DNA of 64,000 bases from Martelella endophytica. GTDB lineage: Bacteria > Pseudomonadota > Alphaproteobacteria > Rhizobiales > Rhizobiaceae. Of the stretch, positions 6,998-16,760 are shown one piece after another. How positions within the stretch are numbered: the stretch's first letter is position 1; each line of letters begins with the position of its first letter. The DNA lies in NCBI RefSeq assembly GCF_000960975.1, contig NZ_CP010803.1:372001-436000 (forward strand), written 5' to 3'. A program made the translations under genes and the position numbers. Below the pieces are notes generated by a model. It was given only the letters and a program-made list of their open reading frames with translations, was not told where the DNA came from and did not search any database.

Positions 6998-8086
6998 ATG
7001 TCCGACGTGAGTTTTGAGCCCGACGGCCCGACAGACGAGACCATCGCCGGTCCCTCGCGCGCAAAGCGCGGCGGACGCATGGCGGGCGCCATCGCCTCGG
7101 TGCTGGTCACCATCGCCTTCACCTTTCTCGGCCTTCTCGCCATCACCTTCTTCATCGGCCGGGTGATCCCGATCGATCCGGTGCTTTCGGTCGTCGGCGA
7201 TCGCGCGACGCCGGAGGTCTATGAGGCGGCGCGGGTGCAGATGGGGCTCGATCAGCCGCTGCCGGTGCAGTTCTTCCACTATGTCGTCAATGTGCTCTCC
7301 GGCGATTTCGGCCGCTCGGTCTCGACCGGCCGCCTGGTCTCCGACGATCTCGCACGGTTCTTTCCGGCAACGCTCGAAATGGCGACGCTCGGCATCATCA
7401 TCGGCGTCCTGCTCGGTGTACCGATGGGCGTCTATGCCGCCGCCCATCGCGGCCGGCCGCTCGATCAGGTGATCCGCGTCATCGGCATGCTCGGCTATTC
7501 GGTGCCCGCCTTCTGGCTCGGCCTCGTCGGTCTCGCGCTGTTTTACGCCCGCTTCGGCCTTGTCGGCGGGCCGGGCCGGCTCGACATCTTCTATGACGGC
7601 CTGGTGCCGCCGGTGACCGGCCTCATTCTCGTCGACAGCCTGATCGCCGGCGATACCGACATCTTCTTCAACGCCATCTCGCACATCATCCTGCCGGCCT
7701 CGGTGCTCGGCTTCTTCAGCCTTGCCTATATCGCCCGGATGACCCGTTCCTTCATGCTCGACCAGCTCGGCCAGGACTTCGTCACCACCGCCCGGGTCAA
7801 GGGTGTCGCCGAATGGCTGGTGATCTGGCGCCATGCCTTCCGGCCGATCCTGGTGCCGCTGATCACCGTGATCGGCCTCTCCTTCGCCGGCCTGCTCGAG
7901 GGCTCGGTGATGATCGAGACGGTGTTTTCCTGGCCCGGCATCGGCAATTACCTGACGACCGCGCTCCTGAACGCCGACATGAATGCCGTGCTTGGCGCCA
8001 CGCTCGTCGTCGGCGCGGTCTTCATCCTGATCAACAAACTATCCGACGTGCTCTACCGCGTCATCGACCCGAGGGCCCGCCGATGA
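6998..8086 (+). CDS. ABC transporter permease, DppB type
   Basis: A 362-residue inner-membrane permease of the peptide/nickel family. A cytoplasmic leader of about 25 residues precedes TM1 (GAIASVLVTIAFTFLGLL); the large periplasmic loop carries the usual YEAARVQMGLDQPLPVQF. Further helices follow, with the EAA-like coupling loop VTTARVKGVAEWLVIWRHAFRP near residue 270. It pairs with the next gene's product to form the pore. Its TGA overlaps the following ATG (ATGA), giving translational coupling. The family is certain; the substrate is not known. Confidence 0.93.
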   Translation: MSDVSFEPDGPTDETIAGPSRAKRGGRMAGAIASVLVTIAFTFLGLLAITFFIGRVIPIDPVLSVVGDRATPEVYEAARVQMGLDQPLPVQFFHYVVNVLSGDFGRSVSTGRLVSDDLARFFPATLEMATLGIIIGVLLGVPMGVYAAAHRGRPLDQVIRVIGMLGYSVPAFWLGLVGLALFYARFGLVGGPGRLDIFYDGLVPPVTGLILVDSLIAGDTDIFFNAISHIILPASVLGFFSLAYIARMTRSFMLDQLGQDFVTTARVKGVAEWLVIWRHAFRPILVPLITVIGLSFAGLLEGSVMIETVFSWPGIGNYLTTALLNADMNAVLGATLVVGAVFILINKLSDVLYRVIDPRARR

Positions 8087-8979
8087 CCGACTGGCTTCTT
8101 GCCGATTCCCCAACCTCGCGGCTGCAGGCGCGCCTTGGCGCCACCTACCGCGCCGGCCTCGCCCTGCTAGGCAACCCGCTCGCCGCCATCGGACTGGCGA
8201 TCGTGCTGCTTTTGATCGTCATGGCCGTGTTCGCCCCGTGGCTTGCGCCCTATTCGCCATTCGGCCAGTCGCTTGGCGAGCGGCTGCAGCCGCCGAGCAT
8301 GGAACACTGGATGGGCACCGACGAACTTGGCCGCGACATTCTCTCCCGCGTCATCTACGGCGCCCGGATCACGCTGATGATCGTGGCCCTGGTGGCCGTC
8401 ATCTCCGCGCCGATCGGCCTCATCGCCGGGGCGGTCTCCGCCTACTTCGGCGGCTGGACCGACCGGATCATGATGGGCATCACCGATGTCTTCCTGTCAA
8501 TGCCGAAGCTCATCCTCGCGCTTGCCTTCGTCGCCGCCCTCGGCCCCGGCATCGAGAACGCCATCATCGCCATCGCGATCACCGCATGGCCGGCCTATGC
8601 TCGCATCGCCCGCGCCGAGACGATGACCTTTCGCAGCTCCGAATTCATTGACGCCGTGCGCATGCAGGGCGCCTCTTCTTCGCGGATCATCTTCCGCCAT
8701 ATCCTGCCGCTCTGCACCTCCTCGATGATCATCCGCGTCACGCTCGACATGGCCGGCATCATCCTGACAGCGGCGGGCCTCGGCTTCATCGGTCTCGGCG
8801 CGCAGCCACCGCTGCCGGAATGGGGTGCAATGATCTCGCGGGGCCGCACCTTCATCCTCGATCAGTGGTGGGTGGCGACCATGCCGGGCTTCGCGATCCT
8901 CGTCGTCAGCCTCGGCTTCTGCTTCCTCGGCGATGGGTTGCGCGATGTGCTCGATCCGAAACAGGGAGCGGGACGATGA
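8083..8979 (+). CDS. ABC transporter permease, DppC type
   Basis: A 298-residue second permease with the N-terminal OppC-type segment, TM1 at about residues 37-55, the family motif HWMGTDELGRDILSRVIYGAR (about residues 72-92), and the coupling loop EFIDAVRMQGASSSRIIFRHILP. The last helices end in GFCFLGDGLRDVLDPK, the normal family ending. It starts at the ATG overlapping the upstream stop by four bases and overlaps the ATPase gene in the same way, so stoichiometric expression of the transporter is likely. Confidence 0.93.
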   Translation: MTDWLLADSPTSRLQARLGATYRAGLALLGNPLAAIGLAIVLLLIVMAVFAPWLAPYSPFGQSLGERLQPPSMEHWMGTDELGRDILSRVIYGARITLMIVALVAVISAPIGLIAGAVSAYFGGWTDRIMMGITDVFLSMPKLILALAFVAALGPGIENAIIAIAITAWPAYARIARAETMTFRSSEFIDAVRMQGASSSRIIFRHILPLCTSSMIIRVTLDMAGIILTAAGLGFIGLGAQPPLPEWGAMISRGRTFILDQWWVATMPGFAILVVSLGFCFLGDGLRDVLDPKQGAGR

Positions 8980-9800
8980 CGGCGCTGCTTGATGTCGAAA
9001 ACCTCCGCGTCTCCTTCCCGACCCACAAGGGCCGCGTCGAAGTGGTGAAGGGGCTGTCCTTCACGCTTGGCCGCGAACGTCTCGGCATCGTCGGCGAATC
9101 CGGCTCCGGCAAATCGATGACCGGCCGCTCGATCCTGAAGCTGATCGCCCCGCCCGGTCGCGTGACCGCCGATCGTCTCGATTTCGAAGACATCGACATC
9201 CTGTCGCAGACGCACCGGCAGATGCGCAAGATCCGCGGCGCCCGCATCTCGATGGTGATGCAGGACCCGAAATTCTCGCTGAACCCGGTGCTGACCATCG
9301 GCGCCCAGATCGGCGAAGCGCTGGCCGCGCATTTTTCGCTCTCCCGTCGCGAAATCCGCAAGCGCAGCATCGCCATGCTGGAATCGGTCAGGATCGACGA
9401 TCCCGAACGGGTGATGGGCCTTTATCCGCACGAGATTTCCGGCGGCATGGGCCAGCGGGTGATGATCGCGATGATGCTGATCCCCGAGCCGGACTTGCTG
9501 ATTGCCGACGAGCCGACCTCGGCGCTCGACGTCTCCGTCCAGGGTCAGGTGCTCGACATCATGGACCGGCTGGTTCGCGACAAGGGCATGGGCCTGATCC
9601 TGATCAGCCACGATCTCGATCTTGTCTCGCGCTACTGCGACCGCATCCTGGTGATGAAATCCGGCGAGATCGTCGAGGAATGCGTGGCGTCCGAACTGTC
9701 GAAAGCGCGTCATCCCTATACGCGCGGGCTGCTGGCGGCGATGCCGCGCATGGACGAGGACCGGGACTTCCTGCCGGTGCTGGAACGGGGAGACACGTGA
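8976..9800 (+). CDS. ABC transporter ATPase, DppD/OppD type
   Basis: A 274-residue ATP-binding subunit. Walker A is [11 protein letters not shown] (about residue 40), the Q loop [13 protein letters not shown], the signature [14 protein letters not shown] (here SGGMG instead of the usual SGGQ/SGGM-R forms), Walker [13 protein letters not shown] and the switch His in LISHDLDL. The C-terminal [12 protein letters not shown] is the family's usual ending, although the following Fe-S/oligopeptide extension is short. It powers import together with the next gene product. Confidence 0.92.
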   Translation: MTALLDVENLRVSFPTHKGRVEVVKGLSFTLGRERLGIVGESGSGKSMTGRSILKLIAPPGRVTADRLDFEDIDILSQTHRQMRKIRGARISMVMQDPKFSLNPVLTIGAQIGEALAAHFSLSRREIRKRSIAMLESVRIDDPERVMGLYPHEISGGMGQRVMIAMMLIPEPDLLIADEPTSALDVSVQGQVLDIMDRLVRDKGMGLILISHDLDLVSRYCDRILVMKSGEIVEECVASELSKARHPYTRGLLAAMPRMDEDRDFLPVLERGDT

Positions 9801-10546
9801 TGACTGCGCTTTCCCTCACCAATGTCGATATCGCCTATGGCGACACCAAGGTCGTCTTCGGCGCCGGGCTCACCGTCGCGGAGGGGGAGAGCTTTGCCCT
9901 TGTCGGTGAGAGCGGTTCGGGCAAATCGACCATCCTGCGTGCCATTGCCGGCCTTGTGCCGGACTGGTCCGGCGATATCGCCGTCCTCGGCAAGCCACGC
10001 GGCAAGAGCCTCGACCGGAGTTTCGCCCGCACCTGCCAGATGGTCTTCCAGGACCCATACGGCTCGCTTCATCCGCGCAAGACCATCGATGCGACGCTCT
10101 CCGAGCCGCTTGCCGTCCATGGCATCGGCAATCGTTCCGAACGGGTGGAGGCGATGCTTTCCGCCGTCGGCCTCGACCGGCGCTTCCGGTTCCGCTATCC
10201 GCACCAGCTTTCCGGCGGCCAGCGCCAGCGCGTGGCGATTGCCCGCGCCCTGATGCTGGAGCCGAAGGTGCTGCTCCTCGACGAGCCGACCTCGGCGCTC
10301 GACGTTTCGGTGCAGGCGGAAATTCTGAACCTTTTGAAGAGGTTGCGCGCGGAGCAAAACCTCACCTTCCTGCTGGTCACCCACAACCTGCCGGTCGTCT
10401 CTTTCCTCTGCGACCGTCTGGCGGTGATGCGCCGCGGCCGGATCGTCGAAATCGCCGGCGTCGACAAGCTCAAGTCCGGCACCCTGACCCACCCATACGC
10501 CCGCGAGCTCTATGCGGCGAGCGGCGGACATACCGAAGGACAATGA
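9800..10546 (+). CDS. ABC transporter ATPase, DppF/OppF type
   Basis: A 248-residue second ATPase. Walker A is [12 protein letters not shown], the Q loop MVFQDPYGSLHPRKTI, the signature SGGQRQRVAIARAL, Walker [13 protein letters not shown] and the H loop LLVTHNLPV. The ATG overlaps the preceding TGA. It should form the heterodimeric motor with the upstream ATPase. Two dedicated ATPases, two permeases and one binding protein make a complete importer. Confidence 0.92.
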   Translation: MTALSLTNVDIAYGDTKVVFGAGLTVAEGESFALVGESGSGKSTILRAIAGLVPDWSGDIAVLGKPRGKSLDRSFARTCQMVFQDPYGSLHPRKTIDATLSEPLAVHGIGNRSERVEAMLSAVGLDRRFRFRYPHQLSGGQRQRVAIARALMLEPKVLLLDEPTSALDVSVQAEILNLLKRLRAEQNLTFLLVTHNLPVVSFLCDRLAVMRRGRIVEIAGVDKLKSGTLTHPYARELYAASGGHTEGQ

Positions 10547-10547
10547 C

Positions 10548-11036
10548 ATGACCACCGAGACGGCGCTTGCCCGCTTCGCCATCGACATCGCGGCCGCTAA
10601 AACCGGCGATGAAGCTTTCGCCACGCTCCAGAGGCTGACCGAGGCCACCGTCGGCGTCAAGCTGTTCACCGTGATGACGGTGGACATGGAGGCGGGCCTT
10701 GCGCGCCGCGCCTATACCAGTGATCCGAAGTCCTATCCGGCAACCGGCACAAAGCCGATCCACCGCGATGCCTGGTTCGATATCGTCCATATCGAACGCC
10801 GCCCCTTCGTCGCCAACACGATCGAGGACATCGCCAAGGTATTTCCGGATTACAAGCTGATCGATTCGCTCGGTTGCCAGTCTGTCGTCAACCTGCCGGT
10901 CATCCTCGGCGGCGAGCTCGTCGCGACCGTCAACATGCTGCACGAGACGGATCACTACACGCCTGAACGCGTCGCCGCGATCGTGCGCGACCTCACCATC
11001 CCCGCTCAGCTCGCGGTCCTGATCGCGAACAGTTGA
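10548..11036 (+). CDS. GAF-domain protein at the end of the transporter operon
   Basis: A 162-residue protein that is essentially one GAF domain: the helix AKTGDEAFATLQRLTEATVG, the strand VKLFTVMTVDMEAGLARRAY, and a core SVVNLPVILGGELVATVNML. It starts two bases past the ATPase stop, so it belongs to the same operon. No kinase, HTH or cyclase domain is attached, and I do not see the cysteine set of free-methionine-sulfoxide reductases. It may bind the imported compound or a related small molecule; the reaction, if any, is unknown. Confidence 0.8.
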   Translation: MTTETALARFAIDIAAAKTGDEAFATLQRLTEATVGVKLFTVMTVDMEAGLARRAYTSDPKSYPATGTKPIHRDAWFDIVHIERRPFVANTIEDIAKVFPDYKLIDSLGCQSVVNLPVILGGELVATVNMLHETDHYTPERVAAIVRDLTIPAQLAVLIANS

Positions 11037-11277
11037 GGGCGCCGGAAGGGTTGTCCACGCCACCTGACCGGGACGCACAGGCCGTTTTTCGACTGGTGTC
11101 GGACCCGACCATGCATGATGACTGGTTATAAGCGCACATGTTTCCGGCGTCTCCGGTCAGCTCGCTCAAACGCATGCTGGCCGGAGGCGCGCCGTCATCG
11201 CCCGCCAGCCTCCGGCGCAGGCTTGCACAGAGAGCCGATCATCGCTAGCAATGCCTTTCCCACGAAAGGCTTCCAGA

Positions 11278-12201
11278 ATGACCTCCTCTGTTTTGTGTTT
11301 CGATATCGGGGGCACGTCGGTGCGCGCGGCAAAGGTGTCCGCAGACGGCCGTGCCGGCCCTGTCTCCCGCTTCGACACACCCGCCCGCGATCGCGAGGCC
11401 TTCCTCACCCGGCTCGCCGGCATCTGCGACGCGGAGCCTGTGCGGCCGGCCGCGGTCGCGATCTCGCTTGCCGGCGTCGTCAACCCCGAAACCGGACGGA
11501 TGATCGTCGCAAACATCCCGGCGATCCACGGTACGGATCTTTCCGGCGACCTGGCGACGCGGCTCGGCATCCCCGTTTTCGTTGCCAATGACGCCGATTG
11601 CTTTGCCGTCGCCGAGGCGGTGTCCGGCGCGGGACAGGGCCACGACATCGTCTTCGGCATCATCCTCGGGACCGGCGTCGGCGGCGGGCTGGTCACCGAT
11701 GGCAGGCTGGTGAATGCCAGGGGTGGATTTGCCGGCGAATGGGGGCATGGGCCGGTGACGGCGCTGCGCGGTGGCACGCCGCCGGTCGAGGTGCCGCACT
11801 TTGCCTGCGGCTGCGGCCTTTCGGGCTGCCTCGACACGGTGGCGGGCGCGCGCGGCATCGAACGTCTGCACGCCCATTTGAGCGGCGAGGACAAGAGCTC
11901 GCATGCCATCCTGGAAGACTGGCGCGCCGGCCTGCCGGCCGCGACCCGCACCCTTGACGTCTATCTCGACATCATCGCCGGTCCGCTGGCGCTCACCGTC
12001 AACATCACCGGCGCGACGATCGTGCCTGCCGGCGGCGGACTTGCCCGCGACCACGCGCTCGTCGCCGCAATCGACGCCGCGGTGCGACCACTGACGCTCT
12101 GGCAATTCGACCGGCCGCTCGTCGTTCCCGCGACAAGCGGCGAGGAGCCGGGGCTCACGGGCGCCGGGATCATCGGTCTGCAGAAGTTGTCGGAGGGCTG
12201 A
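11278..12201 (+). CDS. ROK-family sugar kinase
   Basis: A 307-residue ROK protein without an N-terminal HTH, thus a kinase rather than a repressor. The ATP motif is FDIGGTSVRAAKV at the start, followed by VANDADCFAVAEAV and GIILGTGVGGGLVTDG, and the zinc/ROK signature H-x-x-CGCGLSGCLDTVAG at about residues 178-192. It may phosphorylate glucose, N-acetylmannosamine or a related sugar. The ATG at 11278 has GAAAGG upstream; a weak alternative ATG lies at 11251. It follows the transporter operon after a 241-base gap in which I see no gene. Confidence 0.88.
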   Translation: MTSSVLCFDIGGTSVRAAKVSADGRAGPVSRFDTPARDREAFLTRLAGICDAEPVRPAAVAISLAGVVNPETGRMIVANIPAIHGTDLSGDLATRLGIPVFVANDADCFAVAEAVSGAGQGHDIVFGIILGTGVGGGLVTDGRLVNARGGFAGEWGHGPVTALRGGTPPVEVPHFACGCGLSGCLDTVAGARGIERLHAHLSGEDKSSHAILEDWRAGLPAATRTLDVYLDIIAGPLALTVNITGATIVPAGGGLARDHALVAAIDAAVRPLTLWQFDRPLVVPATSGEEPGLTGAGIIGLQKLSEG

Positions 12202-12222
12202 GGCCGGCGCGGCGCGCCGGCC
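12202..12222. terminator. GC hairpin between convergent genes
   Basis: A perfect 9-bp stem GGCCGGCGC/GCGCCGGCC with a 3-base loop begins directly after the ROK stop and ends nine bases before the end of bcsB on the other strand. There is no T tract on either side, so it is only a possible bidirectional terminator. Confidence 0.45.
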
Positions 12223-12231
12223 AAACATCCG

Positions 12232-14568
12232 TCAGTCCTCGTAGCGGCCGAAGTGGGTCAGCATCGACTTGGTGGCAATGCCCAGCAGAACCGTGCCGAT
12301 GATCAGGGCCAGCGAGAACGACATCGTGTTGGTGGAGAACCAGTTGGTCAGCACCAGCCGGATGTTGCGGATCGAGAACGGCGTGTCGAAGATGAACACC
12401 GTCGCCCCCATGCCGACATTGTCGATGACGCCGGTATTGCGGTTATAGGTGGTGATCCGGCCCTGGACGGCATCCCAGTGCTGCCGTTTGGTCAAAGCCT
12501 CCATGCCGTTCGAAAGGTTTTCCGAGGACGGCGCCGCGATCAGGGTCCAGGCGCCATCGTCGTCCGGACTAGGCTCCTGGGCAATGATCATCGAGATCGA
12601 GTTCGGCGGCAGGTATTCCTCGTCCGGCCGCGGCAGGAAGCGCAGGGTCTCGAAGGAGAGGTCATAATTGCGCTTCAGGTATTTTTCGACCTCGAAAATC
12701 CAGTTGTACCACCCGGCGGTCACGGCCTCGTCCCATTCCTCGATGGTCGTTTCCGGCCCCTCGGTGAAATTGGCCTCGCCACCCACCTGCTGGGTCCACA
12801 CGCTTCGGCTGGTCTGCGAGATCTTGGTCTGGTTCAGCACCTGCGCCGGTATCTGGCCGATACTGCCGATGAAGATCGCATCCCCTTCGCCGACATCGTC
12901 CATCGACTGCACGACATCGACAGGGATCTGGTGGCGCGCCGCATTGGCGAGCTTGCCAACGAAATTCGAGGCCGTCGCCAGCGTATCCGGGTTCAGCAGG
13001 TCGAGATAGAGCGGAATGCGGTCTTCGTGCCGTGCGTAAGGGAAGGACGTACCGCTCGTCGCCCAGAGATCCGGAACCTGCGCGACACGGCCGAAATTCG
13101 GCATATCGAATTCGCTGGTGTCGAACACGGCGAAGCGCGGCGTGGTGTCGGCCGTGGCACCCGGCAGGCACTCGGCATCGGCCTTGGTCAGGAGCGCCGC
13201 CTCGAGCACGATCTTGTTCACGCCCGGTTTCAGGTGCCGCATGGTGAAGGTCACCGGCGTTCGCCGAAGCACGGCGCCGTTGACGGTGCTGATCGGCCAC
13301 GTCGCGGCGAGCTGGTCATTGACGAAGACATGCAGCCGGCTTCCCGGCAGCACGGACGGGCCATAGGCGGCATCCAGCAGAAGCCGGGCCTCGCCATAGG
13401 CATTGGCGTAGAAATCCGCAGGCAGGCCGATGGCGAACTGCGCGCGGAAGACGCGGCCGGAGAATTCCTGGGTCGGGATACCGAGCTGCTCGAAGGTGAG
13501 CGCCCGCTTGCCGGTCAGAAGCTGGGTATCCTGCTTGCGCCAGCCATGGGTCGAATAGGCTTCGTCCTTGACCGCGGCGGTGCGGGCGGCGGGCTGAGTG
13601 ATGCCGTCGACCAGCGGGCCGATGCGCTGCCAGGAGGGCGCCACCAGCACCAGAACGCTCTGGCCGAGCTTGTCGCTCGACACGAACCGGGCCGTCTGGG
13701 TGGTGCCGATATCGGGAAGCGCATCGCCGAGCAACGGGCGCAGTTCGGCGGGCGTGCCGACATAGACCGGCAGGACGCCGGATTCAAACGTTGCCGGGGC
13801 CGACTTAGAATAGGTGAACATCGTGTTGGGCATGTCGGCGAGCAGGGCCAGACCCTGTGACAGCTCGACCAGCGGATCGGCCGTGATCGGATCGCCGATT
13901 GCCGGCGCCACGATGTGGAAACGGGTGCGGCCCATGTCGTCGACACCGACAGCGCGAATGTCATCAGTGCGCGACAGCAGCGCGGCGTTCGGATCGGTAA
14001 ACATCAGGAATGTCCGTTCCTGATCGATATCGGTCCAAAGATCATAGGTCGAGTCCAGGTCGCAATCGGTGCGGTGACGCTGCTTGATCTTGAAGGAGAC
14101 GAGATTGTAGCCCGGCTTCAGGACACCTTCGGGGATGTCGAAGCGCAGATCGGCCTTGCGCTCGGAGGCATCGAGCGGCGGCTTTGCGATTTCGATATTG
14201 TTGATCGAAATCGTCAGCGTCGAGAATTCCGGCGCCGTGAAGATCGAGTTCTGGTAGCCGATGTTGAATTTCGCCGGGGCCGCCGCCTGCGCTTCCGTCA
14301 GGTACATCGACCATGCGCGGTCGACATTCTCGCCTTCCATGCGCATCTCGTCGGCCGGGATGACATAGCGGAAGAACGGCATTTCTTCCGGCGCTTCCGG
14401 CGCGGGGGCGGAATAGACGGGATCATCTACAGCTGCGGGCGGTGGCCCGGAGCCGTCAGAGCCCATGGAAAACGGCGCCACGGGCGGTCGTGCCGGCGCC
14501 GGGCTCTGGGCAAGCACGATCTGCGGGGCGAGGAGAGCCGCGGCGAAGAGGAGAGCAATCTGTTTCAT
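12232..14568 (-). CDS. bcsB: Cellulose synthase regulatory/periplasmic subunit BcsB
   Basis: A 778-residue BcsB. The signal peptide at residues 1-20 ends VLAQ, followed by a Pro-rich linker, two carbohydrate-binding/flavodoxin-like repeats (motifs RLHVFVNDQLAATWPI and GVNKIVLEAAL) and a C-terminal membrane anchor (FSLALIIGTVLLGIATKSML) near residues 750-770 that would pack against BcsA. It guides the nascent glucan through the periplasm and is required for BcsA activity. Its ATG overlaps the bcsA stop by one base, so the two are translationally coupled. Confidence 0.93.
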   Translation of the reverse strand: MKQIALLFAAALLAPQIVLAQSPAPARPPVAPFSMGSDGSGPPPAAVDDPVYSAPAPEAPEEMPFFRYVIPADEMRMEGENVDRAWSMYLTEAQAAAPAKFNIGYQNSIFTAPEFSTLTISINNIEIAKPPLDASERKADLRFDIPEGVLKPGYNLVSFKIKQRHRTDCDLDSTYDLWTDIDQERTFLMFTDPNAALLSRTDDIRAVGVDDMGRTRFHIVAPAIGDPITADPLVELSQGLALLADMPNTMFTYSKSAPATFESGVLPVYVGTPAELRPLLGDALPDIGTTQTARFVSSDKLGQSVLVLVAPSWQRIGPLVDGITQPAARTAAVKDEAYSTHGWRKQDTQLLTGKRALTFEQLGIPTQEFSGRVFRAQFAIGLPADFYANAYGEARLLLDAAYGPSVLPGSRLHVFVNDQLAATWPISTVNGAVLRRTPVTFTMRHLKPGVNKIVLEAALLTKADAECLPGATADTTPRFAVFDTSEFDMPNFGRVAQVPDLWATSGTSFPYARHEDRIPLYLDLLNPDTLATASNFVGKLANAARHQIPVDVVQSMDDVGEGDAIFIGSIGQIPAQVLNQTKISQTSRSVWTQQVGGEANFTEGPETTIEEWDEAVTAGWYNWIFEVEKYLKRNYDLSFETLRFLPRPDEEYLPPNSISMIIAQEPSPDDDGAWTLIAAPSSENLSNGMEALTKRQHWDAVQGRITTYNRNTGVIDNVGMGATVFIFDTPFSIRNIRLVLTNWFSTNTMSFSLALIIGTVLLGIATKSMLTHFGRYED

Positions 14569-16760
14569 CAGCCCTTCCCCTTGGCGCGAGCAATGCCACC
14601 GCCACCGGTATTCGGCTGAACCTTGCCGATGAAATAGCTCATGCCGCGACCCATCTGCCGGACCGCCGTCTTGATGAACCAGAAGGTTCCGACCACCGTG
14701 CCCGGATCGTTCTTGCGGGATTGCAGAAGCTGCTGCCAGCGATCGGAGCTCGCAAACATGAGATCGGAAATGACGCTGTGGTGCAGGCTATTGACCGGCG
14801 CATAGCGGCAGCCGACCATGGCGAGTTCGCCAAGCGAGCGGGCATGGCGGATCATCACCGGCACCTCGCCCGGATCGCCACCCTTCAGTGGCTCGACCCT
14901 GAGGCGCGCTGCCGTGCCGGGACGCAGCTTGTCGAGATCGCGTACCTGCACCTGCAGGCCGGCGCCATCTGTAGAGACATCCTCGATCGTGCCGCGGTAG
15001 ACGCTGTCGCCAATCACCAGTTCGCAGCGACGCGACATCTTCACGCGCCGTGCCTTCTGCCGTTCACCGGCCTCCGAGACAACGCCAAGAGCTGCCGCCG
15101 TCAGAAACAGATTGAGGAAGTTCCAGCCACCCACGACCCAGGTCACGCCGGCAAGATAGGGCTCGGCATAAAGCCGGTAGACCATCATCACGCAGGCCGC
15201 GACATAGATGAAGAAGATGATGAAGAACGGCCGGCTGATTTCCGAAAGCCGGCTGAACTCGATCGATTCATCCTTCGCCGTCACCTTGAAGGACGGCTTC
15301 TTCGGATTGAGGATTGCCGAGACCACGGCCGGCATCAGGTGCACTGTCTGGATGTATTCGTAGAGCTCGGAAATCCATGGCCAGCGGAACTGACCGAAGA
15401 GGTAGTTCTGGGTCAGGATATTCACCACGAGATAGGAAAGCGTATAGGCCAGGAACTCGCCACCCGAGGCGTCAAAGATCTGCAGGCCGAAGAAAAGGTA
15501 GCAGAGCGGCGCGATCATGAACGAGGCGCGCGCAAACGGGAACAGCCAGAACAGGTTCGACGACATGTAGCAGAGGCGCTGCGGTATGGTGAGGCCGCTG
15601 AGCAGGATCGGAAACTTGAAGCGCAGGATCTGCATCATCCCCTGCGCCCAGCGACTGCGCTGGCCGATGAAGGAGGAGAAGGTCGCCGGCTGCAGGCCGG
15701 CAATCAGCGGCCGGTCGACATAGACGCTGTTCCAGCCGTTGGAGTGGAGTTCGACGGCGGTTTCGCAGTCCTCGGTGATCGACACACCGGAGAAGCCGTT
15801 CACCGAATTCAGCGCCTCGCGGCGCAGAACGGCGGCCGAGCCGCAGAAGAACGAGGCGTTCCACTTGTCGAGGCCGCGCTGAATGATGCCGTAGAACATC
15901 TCGTTCTCGCTCGGCATCAGCTCATAGGTTCTGAGGTTGCGTTCCAGCGGATCGGGATTGATGAAGAAGTGCGGTGTCTGCACCAGGAACAGCCGGGGAT
16001 CTTCAAGGAAGTAACCGACGGTTTCCTGCAGGAAATCATTGGTCGGCGCATGGTCGGCATCGAAGACGACGATCAGGTCGCCGGTCGTGTGCTGCAGCGC
16101 GTGGTTCATATTGCCCGCCTTGGCGTGCTCGTTGCGCGCGCGGGTGATGTAACCGACCCCGAGTTCGGCGGCGAGCTGGCGGAGTTCCCGGTGACGGGTC
16201 TGGGCAAGGCTCGCCTCGACAAGGTTCTTCGAGTTGCGCTTCTGCTCCGTACCGCCGTCGTCGAGCAGATAGACCTTCAGCTTCTCGGGCGGGTAGTCCA
16301 TCGCCTTGGCCGCGGCAAGCGTGTTCGACAGAAGCGTGGCGTCCTCGTTATAGGACGGCACATAGACGTCGACATAGGGAAGCTCGCCCTCAAGCTTGCC
16401 CCAGCGCGGACGCACCGGCAACGGCAGCGACACGACGAACAGGCTGAGCGCCAGCATGCAGACCGAGAACATTTCGGCGATGTAGATGATCAGGCCGGGA
16501 ATGAAGTTCTGCAGCTCGGTGATCGGCGGCAGCGTGCTGGTCGTGCGCCAGAACACATAGCGCAGCACGATGGACGTGCCGAAGGCGAGCGCGATCAGGC
16601 GCCAGTTGCCTTCCGCATGCATCTGCTTCAGCACCGTCATCACCGCCACGGCGACGACGCTGACCACGATCTGCGTGCGCAGGTCGATCGGCAGCGTGAC
16701 AAGCCCGAGCACGAAAATCGAGGCGATGATCCAGAAGACAACGATTGCGGCCTTACGCAT
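14568..16760 (-). CDS. bcsA: Cellulose synthase catalytic subunit BcsA (UDP-forming)
   Basis: A 730-residue membrane glycosyltransferase family 2 enzyme that polymerises UDP-glucose into beta-1,4-glucan and exports it. It shows YLLDDGG (about residue 167), VVFDADHAP (D-x-D, about 235), FFCGSAA, the general-base motif SITEDCETA (about 330) and the gating/acceptor motif GQRSRWAQG (about 370). Membrane helices flank the GT domain. The C-terminal PilZ domain has RRCELVIGDSVYRGTIEDVSTDGAG, so cyclic di-GMP activation is expected; the preceding RxxxR arginines appear as RQKARRVKMSRR. ATG 16760 was chosen over an extension to 16790. Confidence 0.95.
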   Translation of the reverse strand: MRKAAIVVFWIIASIFVLGLVTLPIDLRTQIVVSVVAVAVMTVLKQMHAEGNWRLIALAFGTSIVLRYVFWRTTSTLPPITELQNFIPGLIIYIAEMFSVCMLALSLFVVSLPLPVRPRWGKLEGELPYVDVYVPSYNEDATLLSNTLAAAKAMDYPPEKLKVYLLDDGGTEQKRNSKNLVEASLAQTRHRELRQLAAELGVGYITRARNEHAKAGNMNHALQHTTGDLIVVFDADHAPTNDFLQETVGYFLEDPRLFLVQTPHFFINPDPLERNLRTYELMPSENEMFYGIIQRGLDKWNASFFCGSAAVLRREALNSVNGFSGVSITEDCETAVELHSNGWNSVYVDRPLIAGLQPATFSSFIGQRSRWAQGMMQILRFKFPILLSGLTIPQRLCYMSSNLFWLFPFARASFMIAPLCYLFFGLQIFDASGGEFLAYTLSYLVVNILTQNYLFGQFRWPWISELYEYIQTVHLMPAVVSAILNPKKPSFKVTAKDESIEFSRLSEISRPFFIIFFIYVAACVMMVYRLYAEPYLAGVTWVVGGWNFLNLFLTAAALGVVSEAGERQKARRVKMSRRCELVIGDSVYRGTIEDVSTDGAGLQVQVRDLDKLRPGTAARLRVEPLKGGDPGEVPVMIRHARSLGELAMVGCRYAPVNSLHHSVISDLMFASSDRWQQLLQSRKNDPGTVVGTFWFIKTAVRQMGRGMSYFIGKVQPNTGGGGIARAKGKG

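Noticed and set aside
12253..13860. Long plus-strand open frame opposite bcsB
   Set aside because: Rich in Arg/His/Gly with no domain; it mirrors the codon bias of bcsB. The same applies to long frames opposite bcsA, the helicase, opgH and dnaN.
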